From assembly GCA_964519245.1 (NCBI GenBank), contig CAZFLK010000007.1, positions 12,938 through 76,937 of the forward strand: a DNA stretch of 64,000 nucleotides, given 5' to 3'. The notes under the pieces were generated by a model. The model saw nothing but the letters and a program-made list of their open reading frames with translations. It did no database searches and was not told where the DNA came from. This DNA comes from JAYPEY01 sp964519245. Its GTDB lineage: Bacteria > Verrucomicrobiota > Verrucomicrobiia > Limisphaerales > JAYPEY01. Made by a program: the position numbers and the translations under genes. The first letter of the stretch is position 1; each line of letters opens with the position of its first letter. Below are positions 7,957 to 18,200 of the stretch, in pieces.

Positions 7957-8853
7957 ATGAGCCTCATGAAACGCCCATTTGCTCATTGCCTTTCGTTGTT
8001 CCTCGTCGTCGGCTCGCTCACTGTCTGCTCAAGCCAGGCCTCGGAAGAGAAGACCGCGGGCATTGGCTCCCATTTCAAGGGGCCGATTGGCCTGCAGCTC
8101 TATTCGTTGCGCGCGGAGTTCATCCGTTACGGCGTTCCGGAGACGCTGAAGAAGGTCCGCGACATGGGCATCCGCCACGTGGAAACCGCCGGAACGTACA
8201 ACCTGCCGGTCTCAAAGTTTCGCGCATTGCTCGACAAATATGAGCTCAGCGCTTTGAGCGCGCACTTCTCCTACAACGACCTGCGCGACAATCTCGACAA
8301 GGTGATCGAAGAGGCGAACACATTGGGCGTGCGTTATGTCGGGCTGGCTTGGATTCCCCACAAGGACGCCTTTGACGAGCAGGAATGCCGCGACGCGATC
8401 AAGGTTTTCAACAACGCCGCCAAGCGGCTGAAGCGCGAGGGATTCGTCTTCTTCTATCACCCCCATGGTTATGAGTGGGCCAAGCATGGCGATGGCACGT
8501 TGTTCGACCTGATGGCGAAGGAAACCAGCGAGGACGTGAAGTTCGAGATGGATGTCTACTGGGCTCATCATGCGGGTCAGAATCCGGTGAAGCTGATGCG
8601 GGACTACTGGGGGCGGTGGGACCTGATGCATTTGAAGGACATGAAGAAGGGCGTCGAAACCGGCATCACCACCGGCAAGTCTGACGTGAAGTTCAACGTC
8701 GTGCTCGGGACCGGACAGATCAATTGGCCGGCGGTCCTGAAGATGGCTCGCAAAACCAAGATGGAGCTGTATCTGATCGAGGATGAATCGCCCCGTGTGG
8801 AGAAGCAGATCCCGCTGACCCTGAAGTATCTCGAGGGCGTGGAGTGGAAGTGA
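7957..8853 (+). CDS. Exported sugar phosphate isomerase/epimerase-like TIM-barrel protein
   Basis: A 298-residue protein of the xylose-isomerase-like TIM barrel superfamily (AP_endonuc_2). After an N-terminal signal peptide (hydrophobic core CLSLFLVVGSLTV, likely cut after SQA) come the barrel hallmarks GLQLYSLRAEF, GIRHVETAGTY, VRYVGLAWIPH, FFYHPHGYEW, KFEMDVYWAHHAG, LMHLKDMKKG and YLIEDESPR. The conserved His, Glu and Asp residues in these strands fit a divalent-metal site. Secreted members are abundant in Verrucomicrobia and Planctomycetes and are presumed to act on sugars; the substrate cannot be named. ATG at 7966 (MKRPF) is an alternative start. It is followed 28 bp later by a coiled-coil membrane protein gene. 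Confidence 0.85.
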   Translation: MSLMKRPFAHCLSLFLVVGSLTVCSSQASEEKTAGIGSHFKGPIGLQLYSLRAEFIRYGVPETLKKVRDMGIRHVETAGTYNLPVSKFRALLDKYELSALSAHFSYNDLRDNLDKVIEEANTLGVRYVGLAWIPHKDAFDEQECRDAIKVFNNAAKRLKREGFVFFYHPHGYEWAKHGDGTLFDLMAKETSEDVKFEMDVYWAHHAGQNPVKLMRDYWGRWDLMHLKDMKKGVETGITTGKSDVKFNVVLGTGQINWPAVLKMARKTKMELYLIEDESPRVEKQIPLTLKYLEGVEWK

Positions 8854-8881
8854 GTTTCCGCCAGGCCGGCTCGCGCCGCGT

Positions 8882-9622
8882 ATGAAGACTGCCATCCTGA
8901 TCGTTCTGCTTTTGGTCAACTGCGTGTTTGGAGCCTTGCAGTGGCGAACCGCCAACGAACTGCGCGCGGAGAACGCGGCGTTGAAGGCGGAGCTGGACAA
9001 GCTGGCGCAGAAAGGCGCGGCCGCCGAATCCGCCTTGCAGGCCGGACATCGCGCTGAGGTCGCCCGTTTGAAGAAGCAACTGGAAGAGCTGCATCAACTG
9101 CGCGGCGACGTGGCCCGGTTGCGGGGGCAGGCCGAAGAAGCGGCCGCCTTGCGGGCAAGCAATGAACGCCTGCGCGCTCGATCCGCGGAGAGGGAAACGG
9201 GGAACAGCGGCGAGCCGATGGCCGCGGCGATCGAAGCGCCGACCGCCGCCAACCCCGGCGGCTTTCCCAAGGAAGCTTGGAGTTTCGCGGGCTACGAGAC
9301 GCCGGAGAATGCGCTGGTCACGGCCATTTGGGCGATGCAGCAGGGAACGCCGGAAACCTACCTCGACAGTCTTGCGCCGGAGGAGCAGGTCCGGATGGCC
9401 CAACGTTGGCAAGGCATGAGCGAAGAGGAAATCGCGGCCAAGCACCAATCTGATGTGACGCGCATCACCGGCATCACGGTCACGGGTCGGGAGGAGGTTT
9501 CGGCGGACAACATCGTCATGAATGTCCAGATCGAGGGTGTTGATCGCGCGGAGAAAGTCTCCATGAAGCGCGTCGCCGGCCAGTGGAAGTTCGCGGGCTA
9601 CATACGCGAACAGGATCAGTAG
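8882..9622 (+). CDS. Hypothetical membrane-anchored coiled-coil protein
   Basis: A 246-residue protein of unknown function. The N-terminus is a single hydrophobic helix (ILIVLLLVNCVFGAL), acting as signal anchor or signal peptide. Residues 20-110 form a long heptad-rich coiled coil (RAENAALKAELDKLAQKG and repeats of LRG/LRA). The C-terminal 120 residues are a compact globular domain with FAGYETPENALVTAIWAM, which resembles the start of NTF2-like or DUF4878-type small domains, and end with QWKFAGY. This layout (anchor, coil, small globular domain) is frequent among Verrucomicrobia hypotheticals. It may be cotranscribed with the preceding isomerase-like gene. Confidence 0.75.
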   Translation: MKTAILIVLLLVNCVFGALQWRTANELRAENAALKAELDKLAQKGAAAESALQAGHRAEVARLKKQLEELHQLRGDVARLRGQAEEAAALRASNERLRARSAERETGNSGEPMAAAIEAPTAANPGGFPKEAWSFAGYETPENALVTAIWAMQQGTPETYLDSLAPEEQVRMAQRWQGMSEEEIAAKHQSDVTRITGITVTGREEVSADNIVMNVQIEGVDRAEKVSMKRVAGQWKFAGYIREQDQ

Positions 9623-9642
9623 GCCTGCAGGGGCGCCCGGGC

Positions 9643-11205
9643 TCAACCCTCCGGTTCGAGCGGCAGCCGGCGTTGTTTCTTCACCCGGGGGTGGCGTTGT
9701 TCCTCGCTGGTCGCCTGGGCGTTTTTGGCCCGCACGTATTGCGCGGACGGATCAAAACTGGGCGCCTGATCCCAATTCGGCTTCGCGCCCTTCCGTTGCG
9801 CATCCAGGATCCACTTGCGTTGGCGTTGGCTCGCCATCACGCGCTCCCGCATCGCCGCGCCGTCCCAATTCATTTCCACCAGTTCGCGCAGGTCGTCCAG
9901 TCGCGGACCATAGATGGGGTCCGCCGCGCAGTTGATGCGCTCATGGGGATCGTGCGTCAGATCGAACAACATGGGCTCCTCGTTCTCCACGTGCGCGTAC
10001 TTCATGCGCCGGTTGATCGCGAGGCGCATCGGCTGCGTGACGCCCTCGCTGTAGTATTCCGAGATGATGCCCGGTGAATCGCGGTCGTCGTCGCCCAGCA
10101 GCATGCCGCAGAGGCTCTCGCCGTCGAGGCCATGCTCGATCTCGCGATGCTCCTTGATGTCGGCGAGTTCGAGGAAGGTCGGCATGAGATCGACGAGGCT
10201 GACTTCGCGATTGATCTCGTTGTCCGGTTTGACGCGCGGTGTTCCTGAAACGATGAGCGGGATATGAATGGAGGGTTCGAAGAAGGTGCGTTTGAACCAC
10301 ATGCCCTGTTCTCCCAGCATCTCGCCGTGGTCGCTGGTGACGATGATCATCGTGTTCTCCAGCAGGTCCAGTCGCTCCAGTTCCCGCGTCAATTCGCCCA
10401 CCTTCGAATCGAAGTAACTGACGGCGCCGTAGTAGGCGCGGCGGGCGTTGCGCACGTGCTCCTCCTCCAGCGGGTAGACATCGACCATGTGGTGGAGTTG
10501 CAGCCACTGGTTGTAAGGGTGCATCTCCTCGACGGGCATACCCGGCGCGGCGGGCAGGTCGATGGCGTCCGGATCATAAAGATCCCACCACGGCTGGTTG
10601 ATGATGAAGGGCTCGTGTGGGTGGGTGAAACTGGAGCAGAGGAAGAACGGGCGACCCTGTTCCTTGCGACGGGCAAAATCGCGCAGGTATTCCAAGGAAC
10701 GAAACTGGACCTCCTCGTCGTGATCCAGCTGCAGGCTCCAGTCGCACAAACCCGACTCGCGAATCTGGTCCACCGCCGTGCCGGGATTGCGCACGGGTCC
10801 CTGCGACCAGTCCGGTGTCCAGTCGAAACCCGAGGGGTAGATCTCCGGCGTCAGGCGCCGCTGGAATCCGTGCATCTGATCCGGGCCGATAAAGTGCGCC
10901 TTGCCCGACAGGACCACCTCGTAGTCCGCGCGCCCCAGGTGATGCATGAAGGTCGGAACGCTGGCCGGAAAATCCGAACCATTGTCGAACGCCCCCAGCC
11001 GGCCGACATGCAAACCCGTGGCCATGCTGGCCCGCGAGGGCGCGCAGATCGGGCTGTTGCAGTAGGCGTTTCGGAAGATCGTGCCCTTGGCCGCGAGCGC
11101 GTCGATGTTCGGCGTCTGGACCAGCGGATGACCATACGCGCCCAGATAACGCGCCGAGAGCTGGTCGGCCATGATCATCAGGATGTTCGGGCGGGTGGAA
11201 CTCAC
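9643..11205 (-). CDS. Sulfatase, choline-sulfatase-like
   Basis: A 520-residue type I sulfatase. The formylglycine signature is C54-A-P-S-R (CAPSRASMATG), so it needs oxidation of Cys54 by a formylglycine-generating enzyme, which is not encoded in this window. N-terminal metal-binding residues sit in ILMIMADQ (IMADQ is the choline-sulfatase form), and downstream are VVLSGKAHFIGPDQ, FLCSSFTHPHEPF and TMIIVTSDHGEMLGEQGMW. Overall architecture and the C-terminal Arg/Glu-rich region fit the choline-sulfatase (BetC) branch, but many planctomycete/verrucomicrobial members act on polysaccharide sulfates. There is no N-terminal signal peptide, so a cytoplasmic location is likely. It is convergent with the coiled-coil protein gene (20 bp apart). 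Confidence 0.9.
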   Translation of the reverse strand: MSSTRPNILMIMADQLSARYLGAYGHPLVQTPNIDALAAKGTIFRNAYCNSPICAPSRASMATGLHVGRLGAFDNGSDFPASVPTFMHHLGRADYEVVLSGKAHFIGPDQMHGFQRRLTPEIYPSGFDWTPDWSQGPVRNPGTAVDQIRESGLCDWSLQLDHDEEVQFRSLEYLRDFARRKEQGRPFFLCSSFTHPHEPFIINQPWWDLYDPDAIDLPAAPGMPVEEMHPYNQWLQLHHMVDVYPLEEEHVRNARRAYYGAVSYFDSKVGELTRELERLDLLENTMIIVTSDHGEMLGEQGMWFKRTFFEPSIHIPLIVSGTPRVKPDNEINREVSLVDLMPTFLELADIKEHREIEHGLDGESLCGMLLGDDDRDSPGIISEYYSEGVTQPMRLAINRRMKYAHVENEEPMLFDLTHDPHERINCAADPIYGPRLDDLRELVEMNWDGAAMRERVMASQRQRKWILDAQRKGAKPNWDQAPSFDPSAQYVRAKNAQATSEEQRHPRVKKQRRLPLEPEG

Positions 11206-11444
11206 GGGAACGTTTGACGGTATACGGCGATGGTTTCTTCCTCTGGCATGAACGATGCGGCCGGTCCTCGACCGACAAACGCAGCTGAAGACTACCGCCG
11301 ACCCTCACTCATTGCGAACAACTTTCTTTCGGGAAAAAAGCGCGATTCCAACGGCGCGTTCATCCCTTCGGGGCTTCGGGCAGGGTTCGACAGAGTCCTG
11401 CCCCACCGGCTTTGGATGCGCCGTGGCTGATTCTGGCGGATCGC

Positions 11445-14444
11445 TCATCGTTGAACAGTAATCCGCGCATTCTCGATCCGTTGTTGGTTTCCGAGTTCGA
11501 AGAAGTCCTGATCCGACTGGGTTCCGATGGTGTAGGAGGTCTCAGTCGTTTCCAAAACGAGCGGTCTGCCGGAAATGGGATTGATTGGAATGGCCTTGAG
11601 GTAGAGCGGGTAGAGCTCTTCCAGTGTCCGGGGCGAACGGCCTTCATGATCGAGGCGGTAGCGTTCGGTCGCGACCGCCGCGATGCAAAGATTGAGCCGA
11701 AGTTCACTGTCGTAGAACGCGGTTATCGCGTTGTTGAAGGCTCGGAAGAGCATGTAGGGGAAGTTTCCCGGCTCTTGCTCGTTCAGAAGGCGATCGGCCG
11801 CGTCCCATCGCGCTGGCGACGGGTCCGTCGCCAGCGCCGCGGCCGCTTGCGCCAGGTCCAGTGTCTGCAATCGCATTCGCTCGACGCCGCCTGTCAGGCG
11901 GAAGAGGCCGAAGCGAAGCTTCTCCTTCAGCGGCACGCGGCTGCTTGAACTATAGAAGAGATCCGCCAGCAGTTCATCCGGATCCTGCAATTCGAGGAAC
12001 TCCAGGAGTCGCGCGCAAATGCATTCGACACGAGTCTCCCTGTAATCAGGGCCCTCGGCGCGGAGCTTCAGAAGCTCCTGTTGAAGGGCATCCAGGCGGG
12101 TGCGATCCGGCGACCCGAGGTCCAGCGCGCGGGGAATATCGCTGTGGAGACGGGTGATCTGTCCGTTGCGGAACTTGGTCCACAACAGGCTGCCGGTCTG
12201 CGAACGGAGCGAGCCGTGCTGGATCATCTGAAACAAGCAGTCGTAGGCCGCGTTCCGGTTGCCGTCCTCCACGGAGATGTAAAAGGCGGCGCGAAGCAGT
12301 TGGTCCAGGTTCGCCAAGCCGCGCACCCGGGAAGAGTTGTAACTTTCCGTCTCGGGCGGAAAGGCTGAGCCGGTGACCGGCAGCGCGCGTTGCAGCGTCG
12401 TCAGCGCAGGGCGATTGGTTTCGACATGGCCGCGCAGCAGGGCCAGAGACTCGGCGCGGCGTTTCGCCTTCACGTTTGGGGACTCCAGATCGCGAATGGC
12501 CCGCCGAAGCAGGATCGTTGGTTGGAATTGATTGTAAGCGTCCTGTATCGCGGTGGGCTGATCGGTCGGCAGTCGGGCCACGACCTTGGCGTAGAGTCCG
12601 TCGAGAGTTGTTGCCACACCGTTCTGGTGAAGGCGCGCGACGCGTTGCTGATACTCCCGATGCATGAGCCAGCGGTTGCCGAGGACGACCAACGCGATCA
12701 CCGCGGCCGGCGCGGCCCAACGCAGGAACCTGCGGCGCCAGAGTCGGGTGAGCAGCGAGTCGCCCTTGCTCGGGAATGCCGACGCTTTTGCGGGTTGCGG
12801 TTTATGTGGTTCGTCGAGCGTCCCGGTTGCGGCGAGTTGGAAGGCCTGGGGAATGCGGCCTTTGGCTTTGCGGACGTAGAGGACATTGGAGCCCGCCGCG
12901 ATGCACGCGAAGAGAACAACCCAGCCGGAGGGTGACATGTGCTTGAAGACGACCATCCCGAACAACTCCAGGATGAACAGGATCACAAAGGCCAGGGACA
13001 GGAAGAACCAGGGTCGGGCGAGTACACGCACCAATCCGAAGCTGGCCATCGGTGAATCGGGTTTGTTGCGCAGGCCAAACCACATGCCGACCCAGGCCAG
13101 CGCGATCCAGAGCGAGATGTTGGCCATGGTGTAGTAGAGAAACACCCAGAAGATCGTGGCGGGCGCGGCCTCACGGGCCATGCCGCGGCTGTCGGCGTGC
13201 ATGGCCATGATCAGCAACGTGAGGGCGAAGTTGACGCCCGTGGAGGCCAGCAACACGGGGCCGAACTGTCGCCGCAGCGCCATCCAGAGCCCGCTGAGAA
13301 TCCGGGGCAGGCCGACCGGGGCGCAGAGGATCATCTCCAGGGAGCCCAGTTTGCGTTCTTCGACCAGCTGGATTCCCGCCGCCTGGTTGAGCTTCGCCCA
13401 GATGCCGAAGTCGAACATCAGCGCGGCGAACCAGAAGAATGGCAACGGCGAATCATGATGACCCAGAAGGGCCCAGGCGAAGGCCAGCAAGCCGTAGATC
13501 AGCGCGAAGTAGATCCAGTAACCGGTGGAGCGAAATCGATCCCGCGAGTTCAACCAGCAGATCGGATTCTGATCCAGCAGCGTGGCCCGATAAACGGGGT
13601 CGCGACTGGCCGACTTGAAATCCCAGTTCTGAAATTCCTTCAAGCGCCGCTGTTTCTTCGTCTGGTTGGGCTTGTCCTGCCAATTGCCGCGGACGGAGCG
13701 TATCGCCGCCATGAGGAACCAAACGCCTGAAAGGAACGAAACGCACAGCGAAGCCCAGTAGATGCCATCGCCCTGGCTGGCGTCCTCAAAATGTTGGATT
13801 GGAAAGAAGGGCGTGATGGATCCCGCGACCAGGCCGATGGTCGGCAGCTTGTATTCCTCGGCCAGGAGATTGGCCAGGAACGGCGCCACCACGCCCAACG
13901 CGAACACCAGCGTTCCGGCCAGAAAGGCGGAGGCGGCCAGCTGCAGCCGCTTCGAGGAGATATACATGCCGAGGCAGGCCGACACGAACAAGGCATTGAC
14001 CAGCCCCAGCCCAATGCGCGCGAATTCTCCCATCGTGACGCCGCCCAGGAGCAGGCAAAGCGCGAACACCGGCAGGATCGCCAGCAAGCCCTCGAAGGTG
14101 CGCAGCGACCGCGCAAACAATTTGGCGAAGACGATCTGCCCCCCGCGAAGCGAGGTCAGGAAAAGCAGGCTGAGCGTCCCCTGGTCGCGCTCATCCCGGA
14201 TCGCCCCCAACGTCAGGGAAAAGCCCATCATCAGGCAGTAGCCATAGGCGGCCACCGACACCATGGTCAGCAATTCCTTCCCGCCCCCGGCGGCAATCGT
14301 CAGGTGGCTCATCACCACCAGCGCGACGGAGACGCCCACCAGCGCAATCAAGCCCATCAGGAAACGAAGTTGATGCGTCCGCTTGGATCGCGAGGCGACC
14401 AGCAACTCCCGGTGCAGGACCGGTCTGGCGGGGATGAAATTCAA
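11445..14444 (-). CDS. Large ABC-2-type membrane protein with soluble C-terminal half
   Basis: A 999-residue protein. The N-terminal half has about ten to twelve hydrophobic segments and ABC-2 permease features: PVLHRELLVASRSKRTHQLR at the start, then IRDERDQGTLSLLFLTSLRG, the typical ABC-2 coupling-region text, and a second such region, LVEERKLGSLEMILCAPVG, near residue 365. After about residue 610 the protein becomes soluble and helical. The last 60 residues (RYRLDHEGRSPRTLEELYPL, then AIPINPISGRPL) look like the tail found on many PVC pseudopilin-like proteins. No ATPase gene is adjacent, so either it uses one encoded elsewhere or it is not a transporter in the usual sense. Start ATG at 14444 (MNFIPARP). 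Confidence 0.8.
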   Translation of the reverse strand: MNFIPARPVLHRELLVASRSKRTHQLRFLMGLIALVGVSVALVVMSHLTIAAGGGKELLTMVSVAAYGYCLMMGFSLTLGAIRDERDQGTLSLLFLTSLRGGQIVFAKLFARSLRTFEGLLAILPVFALCLLLGGVTMGEFARIGLGLVNALFVSACLGMYISSKRLQLAASAFLAGTLVFALGVVAPFLANLLAEEYKLPTIGLVAGSITPFFPIQHFEDASQGDGIYWASLCVSFLSGVWFLMAAIRSVRGNWQDKPNQTKKQRRLKEFQNWDFKSASRDPVYRATLLDQNPICWLNSRDRFRSTGYWIYFALIYGLLAFAWALLGHHDSPLPFFWFAALMFDFGIWAKLNQAAGIQLVEERKLGSLEMILCAPVGLPRILSGLWMALRRQFGPVLLASTGVNFALTLLIMAMHADSRGMAREAAPATIFWVFLYYTMANISLWIALAWVGMWFGLRNKPDSPMASFGLVRVLARPWFFLSLAFVILFILELFGMVVFKHMSPSGWVVLFACIAAGSNVLYVRKAKGRIPQAFQLAATGTLDEPHKPQPAKASAFPSKGDSLLTRLWRRRFLRWAAPAAVIALVVLGNRWLMHREYQQRVARLHQNGVATTLDGLYAKVVARLPTDQPTAIQDAYNQFQPTILLRRAIRDLESPNVKAKRRAESLALLRGHVETNRPALTTLQRALPVTGSAFPPETESYNSSRVRGLANLDQLLRAAFYISVEDGNRNAAYDCLFQMIQHGSLRSQTGSLLWTKFRNGQITRLHSDIPRALDLGSPDRTRLDALQQELLKLRAEGPDYRETRVECICARLLEFLELQDPDELLADLFYSSSSRVPLKEKLRFGLFRLTGGVERMRLQTLDLAQAAAALATDPSPARWDAADRLLNEQEPGNFPYMLFRAFNNAITAFYDSELRLNLCIAAVATERYRLDHEGRSPRTLEELYPLYLKAIPINPISGRPLVLETTETSYTIGTQSDQDFFELGNQQRIENARITVQR

Positions 14445-14701
14445 ACGGGGATTCCTTTCGCCGGGATCTTCCAGAGCCCGGCCGAAAGTTCAAGCGCCGC
14501 GAATGGGGCGTCCCATGCGCTTGCCGGGGGCTTCCGGGCGCTTCAATGTGTCAACTGCTTCCCGAGCTCCTTCAAGAAAAGTTCACAAATCGATTAACAA
14601 ACCTTCCGGATTCCCGTCGTGCAGGATGAGCGCCCGATTTCGCAACGCGATGTTTGACCAGATCGTTGAGCCGCAGGGATCGGATCGGGCAGATCAGTGA
14701 A

Positions 14702-15298
14702 ATGACCCCGGAGCAATCAGCGCTCGCCATGTCAGGCAACGATGGGCCCAACACGCCGGAAGCGGTCGAGCTGGAACGATTGTTCCTCGAGCTCGAGTCG
14801 CCCTTGCCCGGCTATGCGCTCAAGCTCGTCCAGCGTCCGGATACGGCGCAGGATCTCGTTCAGGAAGCATTCATGAGATTGCACGCCAGATTCCACGAAG
14901 TGAGACAGCCACGCCTGTGGCTCTACCGCGCCGTGCACAACCTCGCGATGAATCACCACCGCGCGGCACGGAAGATCGTCGCCATCGATTTCGAAGGCGA
15001 CGGCGCGGATGCGGGCGGCACGTCGGAGGACACTCGCGTCGATGCCTCCACCCTGGCCGAACGTCTGCCGCCCGACGAACAGGCCGCCCACAACGAAGCC
15101 GTCGAGCAAGCGCGCCAGGAGTTGGCGGGCCTGGATCCCCGGGCGCGGGAATTGATTCGTCTCAAGTTCGAGGAAGGCATGTCCTACAAGCAGATGAGCG
15201 AACGCACCGGCCTCAGCGTGGGTTACGTGGGGAATCTCCTGCATCACGCCATCCAGCAACTCGCCCGGGCCATGGAACGGAAAGGAGGAACGCGATGA
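14702..15298 (+). CDS. ECF-type RNA polymerase sigma factor
   Basis: A 198-residue sigma-70 family factor of the ECF class. Region 2 is seen as YALKLVQRPDTAQDLVQEAF, then RLWLYRAVHNLAMNHHRA; region 4 with its helix-turn-helix is RELIRLKFEEGMSYKQMSER followed by TGLSVGYVGNLLHHAIQQLA. The ATG at 14702 (MTPEQSALAM) is preferred; a TTG at 14654 would add 16 unlikely residues. The stop overlaps the ATG of the following VWA gene (ATGA), so the two are translationally coupled, the classical arrangement of an ECF sigma factor with its anti-sigma factor. The target promoters are unknown. Confidence 0.92.
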   Translation: MTPEQSALAMSGNDGPNTPEAVELERLFLELESPLPGYALKLVQRPDTAQDLVQEAFMRLHARFHEVRQPRLWLYRAVHNLAMNHHRAARKIVAIDFEGDGADAGGTSEDTRVDASTLAERLPPDEQAAHNEAVEQARQELAGLDPRARELIRLKFEEGMSYKQMSERTGLSVGYVGNLLHHAIQQLARAMERKGGTR

Positions 15299-18200
15299 GG
15301 GGCGCAGATCCATTCGCAAACGACCGTCGCGTCGAAATGGAGGCGCGCATCACCGCGTTGTTGCTCGGCGAATACGAGGGCAGCGTCGCCGCCGACCTGG
15401 AAGACGCCATTGCCGCCGATCCCAACCTGCGGGCGTTGCGCGATCACTTGCAGAGCGCCATTGGATTGCTGGATGTCGTGTCGAAACCGGCGGCCGAGCT
15501 TCCCCTGGATGAGGACAAACGGGAGGCAATCCTGGCGCGCTTCAAGGAGCCCGTTCCCGAATTGGCCACACCGACGGAAGAATCGCGATCGGCGCGAAAC
15601 GCCACGGTCAATCCGGCGCGAACAAGGCTCCAAGAATGGGCGCGTCCCCTCGGGTTGGCGGCCTGTCTGGGTGGCTTGCTGTTTGTGGGGGCGATCTCGT
15701 TGCATAGTCCGGCGAAGTCGTCGCGCATCAGCCGCATGGGCTTCCTGGTTGAAACAGCTCCGACCTCGGCGGCCGTAACGGAGAAATCGAGCGACGAGAG
15801 TTCGCATTGGGCATGGCATGGCGGAGCTGAGCCGCCGGTCAACGAGCCTCACTATGCGGGCACGCGCCTCATCGCCGTCGCTGAGTTGAACGATCGGGAT
15901 GGCGCGACGCCAGTTGCGAAGGCCCGGCCCCAAGGACTTTTTCTTCCCGCGTCGGCAGCCAAACCCCCAACTCAGAATGCCAACATCAGCCCCAAGTCCG
16001 GGGCCGATCGCGATGATGTCGTCGCTGCGAACGACACCGTCCGTTCCACGATCGCGGCCTCGGAAATTTTCGGCAACGCTTCGCGCGACCCAGCCCCAGG
16101 AAGCGTGGCGCTGGGCTTGAGTGAAGCGCAACCCGGGGTCTTCTTCGATACGGACGGCGGCCAAATCGAGGAACTGAAATCCGGGCTCGTGGGCAAGAGT
16201 TTTGCCATGGACGCTGAGGGCCGCGCCGCCGCTGACCTCGACTTGTTTGCCCGCAACTCGAATCGGGAGGCGTTCGGCCTCAACCCTGACGATGGCCTTC
16301 AAGCCGCCAACGAAACCGGGAAGACTCGCAGCTGGGGCGTTCAACGCAACCTGGGTCGCGCGGCTGGCGACGACCGGACGTTGAATGACCTGGCGTTGAT
16401 CCAGGACAAGCAGGCGTCGATTCAAGTGTACCGGATCAATGGCTCCGATGGCGCGGTCACGGTCGAGTTCGACGGTTTTGCCGGCGGCGAGATGGCCGGC
16501 AAGGAAGTTGACGCGCGTTTCGGGGCTGTGGAGCCCAAGCCGGAGCCTCGGCCCGCCTACGCGAAGTTTGATGATGAACTGTCGACGGTCCCAAACGAAA
16601 AGAGCCCCACGCCCCAGATCGTCGCCGCGAGCGCGTTGCCCCTCAACGGGCGCGAGAAAGAGCTGCGCGAACAGGGTCCAGCGAGTGTCGACACCGGTGG
16701 ACACGCGACCTTTCTGAATGGGATCATCGCATCCGGCGATTCCGGGCATCCGGCCGTTGCCGGTGATGACCTGGCGGCTGTTCGCGGGTTGGCCTCTCAG
16801 CCGCAGATTGCCGCGATGGACCTTGATGATCCCGGCCCCTTTGTTCCGCAGGCGCAGGCGGTCCCACCGCAGCCAGCGCAGGGGGTCAATCCGCCCCAAG
16901 CGATGGGGAATCCGGCGTTGCTCGGCGACCTCCCGTTGATGGGCCGATTGTTCCGCTCCGGTTCTCAGATCGGAATCGGCGGCGGCGGCGGCGGCCAAGT
17001 AGCGCAGGCGTCCCCGCCTGCGGGTTCCCCAGGCGTCCCCGCCCGGAGCTTCGACAATGGCGGCGGGACGCCGCCCGAACCCGCAGCCGGGACGGCTGCG
17101 CTACAGTACACTGACGACGTCGCCGCGCTGATCCAGGACGGCAAGACGCTCTACGAAATGCGGCTCCTCGATGAATCGAAGAAGAAGCTCAACGAAGCGG
17201 TCGCCAAGGATCCGAACGCCAAGGCGGCGCACTACTACCTCTCGCTTGTCCAGGAGGAGGAATACGGGGAGGAAGCCCGCAAGCGCGATGCCATGCAGAA
17301 GGATCGCCTGGCGTCGGTGAATGATGCCTGGAAAAAGGGACGATCGCTCAAGAGCAAGGCCCTGCCGGAACCGAATCCTTACTTTCGGACGAACACCGTG
17401 GTCACAACGACACGCGATACCCGCCCCCACCCATTCCCTTCCCAGCCCCGCGCCAAGCCAAACCCCATTGTTGTCACCAAGCAGAACGCCTTCTCCACCT
17501 TCTCGCTCAACGTCAGCGATGTTTCGTTCAAGCTGGCGGCGGCGAGCCTGGAACAGGGAAAACTGCCGGACCCTGGCTCCGTGCGCAGCGAAGAGTTCGT
17601 CAATGCCTTCGACTACCGCGACCCCGCGCCAACCGGCGATGAGAAGCTGGCCTTTGCCTGGGAGCGGGCGCGCGATCCCTTCGCCCACAACCGCGACCTG
17701 ATCCGCTTCTCCGTGCAGACCGCCGCCGCGGGCCGCGAACCGGGCCGCGCGCTGAACCTCGTCGTCCTGCTCGACAACTCCGGCTCCATGGAGCGCGTGG
17801 ATCGCGTGATGATCGTGCGCCAGGCCCTGCGCGTCTTGTCTCAACAATTGACCGACGCCGACACGATCAGCGTCGTTGCCTTCGCTCGCACCCCTCGGTT
17901 GGTGGTCGACGGTCTCGCCGGCAACCGGACGGACGAACTCTTGGAGCGCATCCTCCATCTGTATCCGCAAGGCGGCACGAATCTGGAGGCGGCCATGGAT
18001 CTCGCCTACGAGATCGCTCAGAAGCGCTTCAGCGAACGGGGGAACAATCGCGTCATCCTGTTGACCGACGGCGCGGCGAACCTGGGCAATGTCGATCCCG
18101 TGGCCTTGAAACAAAAGGTGGAGACATTCCGCGGCAAGGGCGTGGCGTTGGACGCTTTTGGCATCGGCTGGGACGGCTACAACGACGCCCTGTTGGAAAC

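Noticed and set aside
7334..7960. 208-residue plus-strand frame across the gap before the isomerase-like gene.
   Set aside because: Its first part is antisense to the GNAT gene and the rest has no protein-like pattern or ribosome site.
8032..8043. Cysteine near the signal peptide of the isomerase-like protein as a lipobox.
   Set aside because: The residue before Cys is Val (LTVC), which does not fit signal peptidase II; an ordinary cleavage after SQA is more likely.
11379..11410. Sequence GGGTTCGAC that looks like a tRNA T-loop.
   Set aside because: The flanking bases do not give a T-stem, and no acceptor or anticodon arm is found.
14917..15294. Upstream extension of the VWA frame through the sigma factor gene.
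   Set aside because: It overlaps the sigma gene in another frame, and the AGGAGG and ATGA overlap fix the start at 15295.
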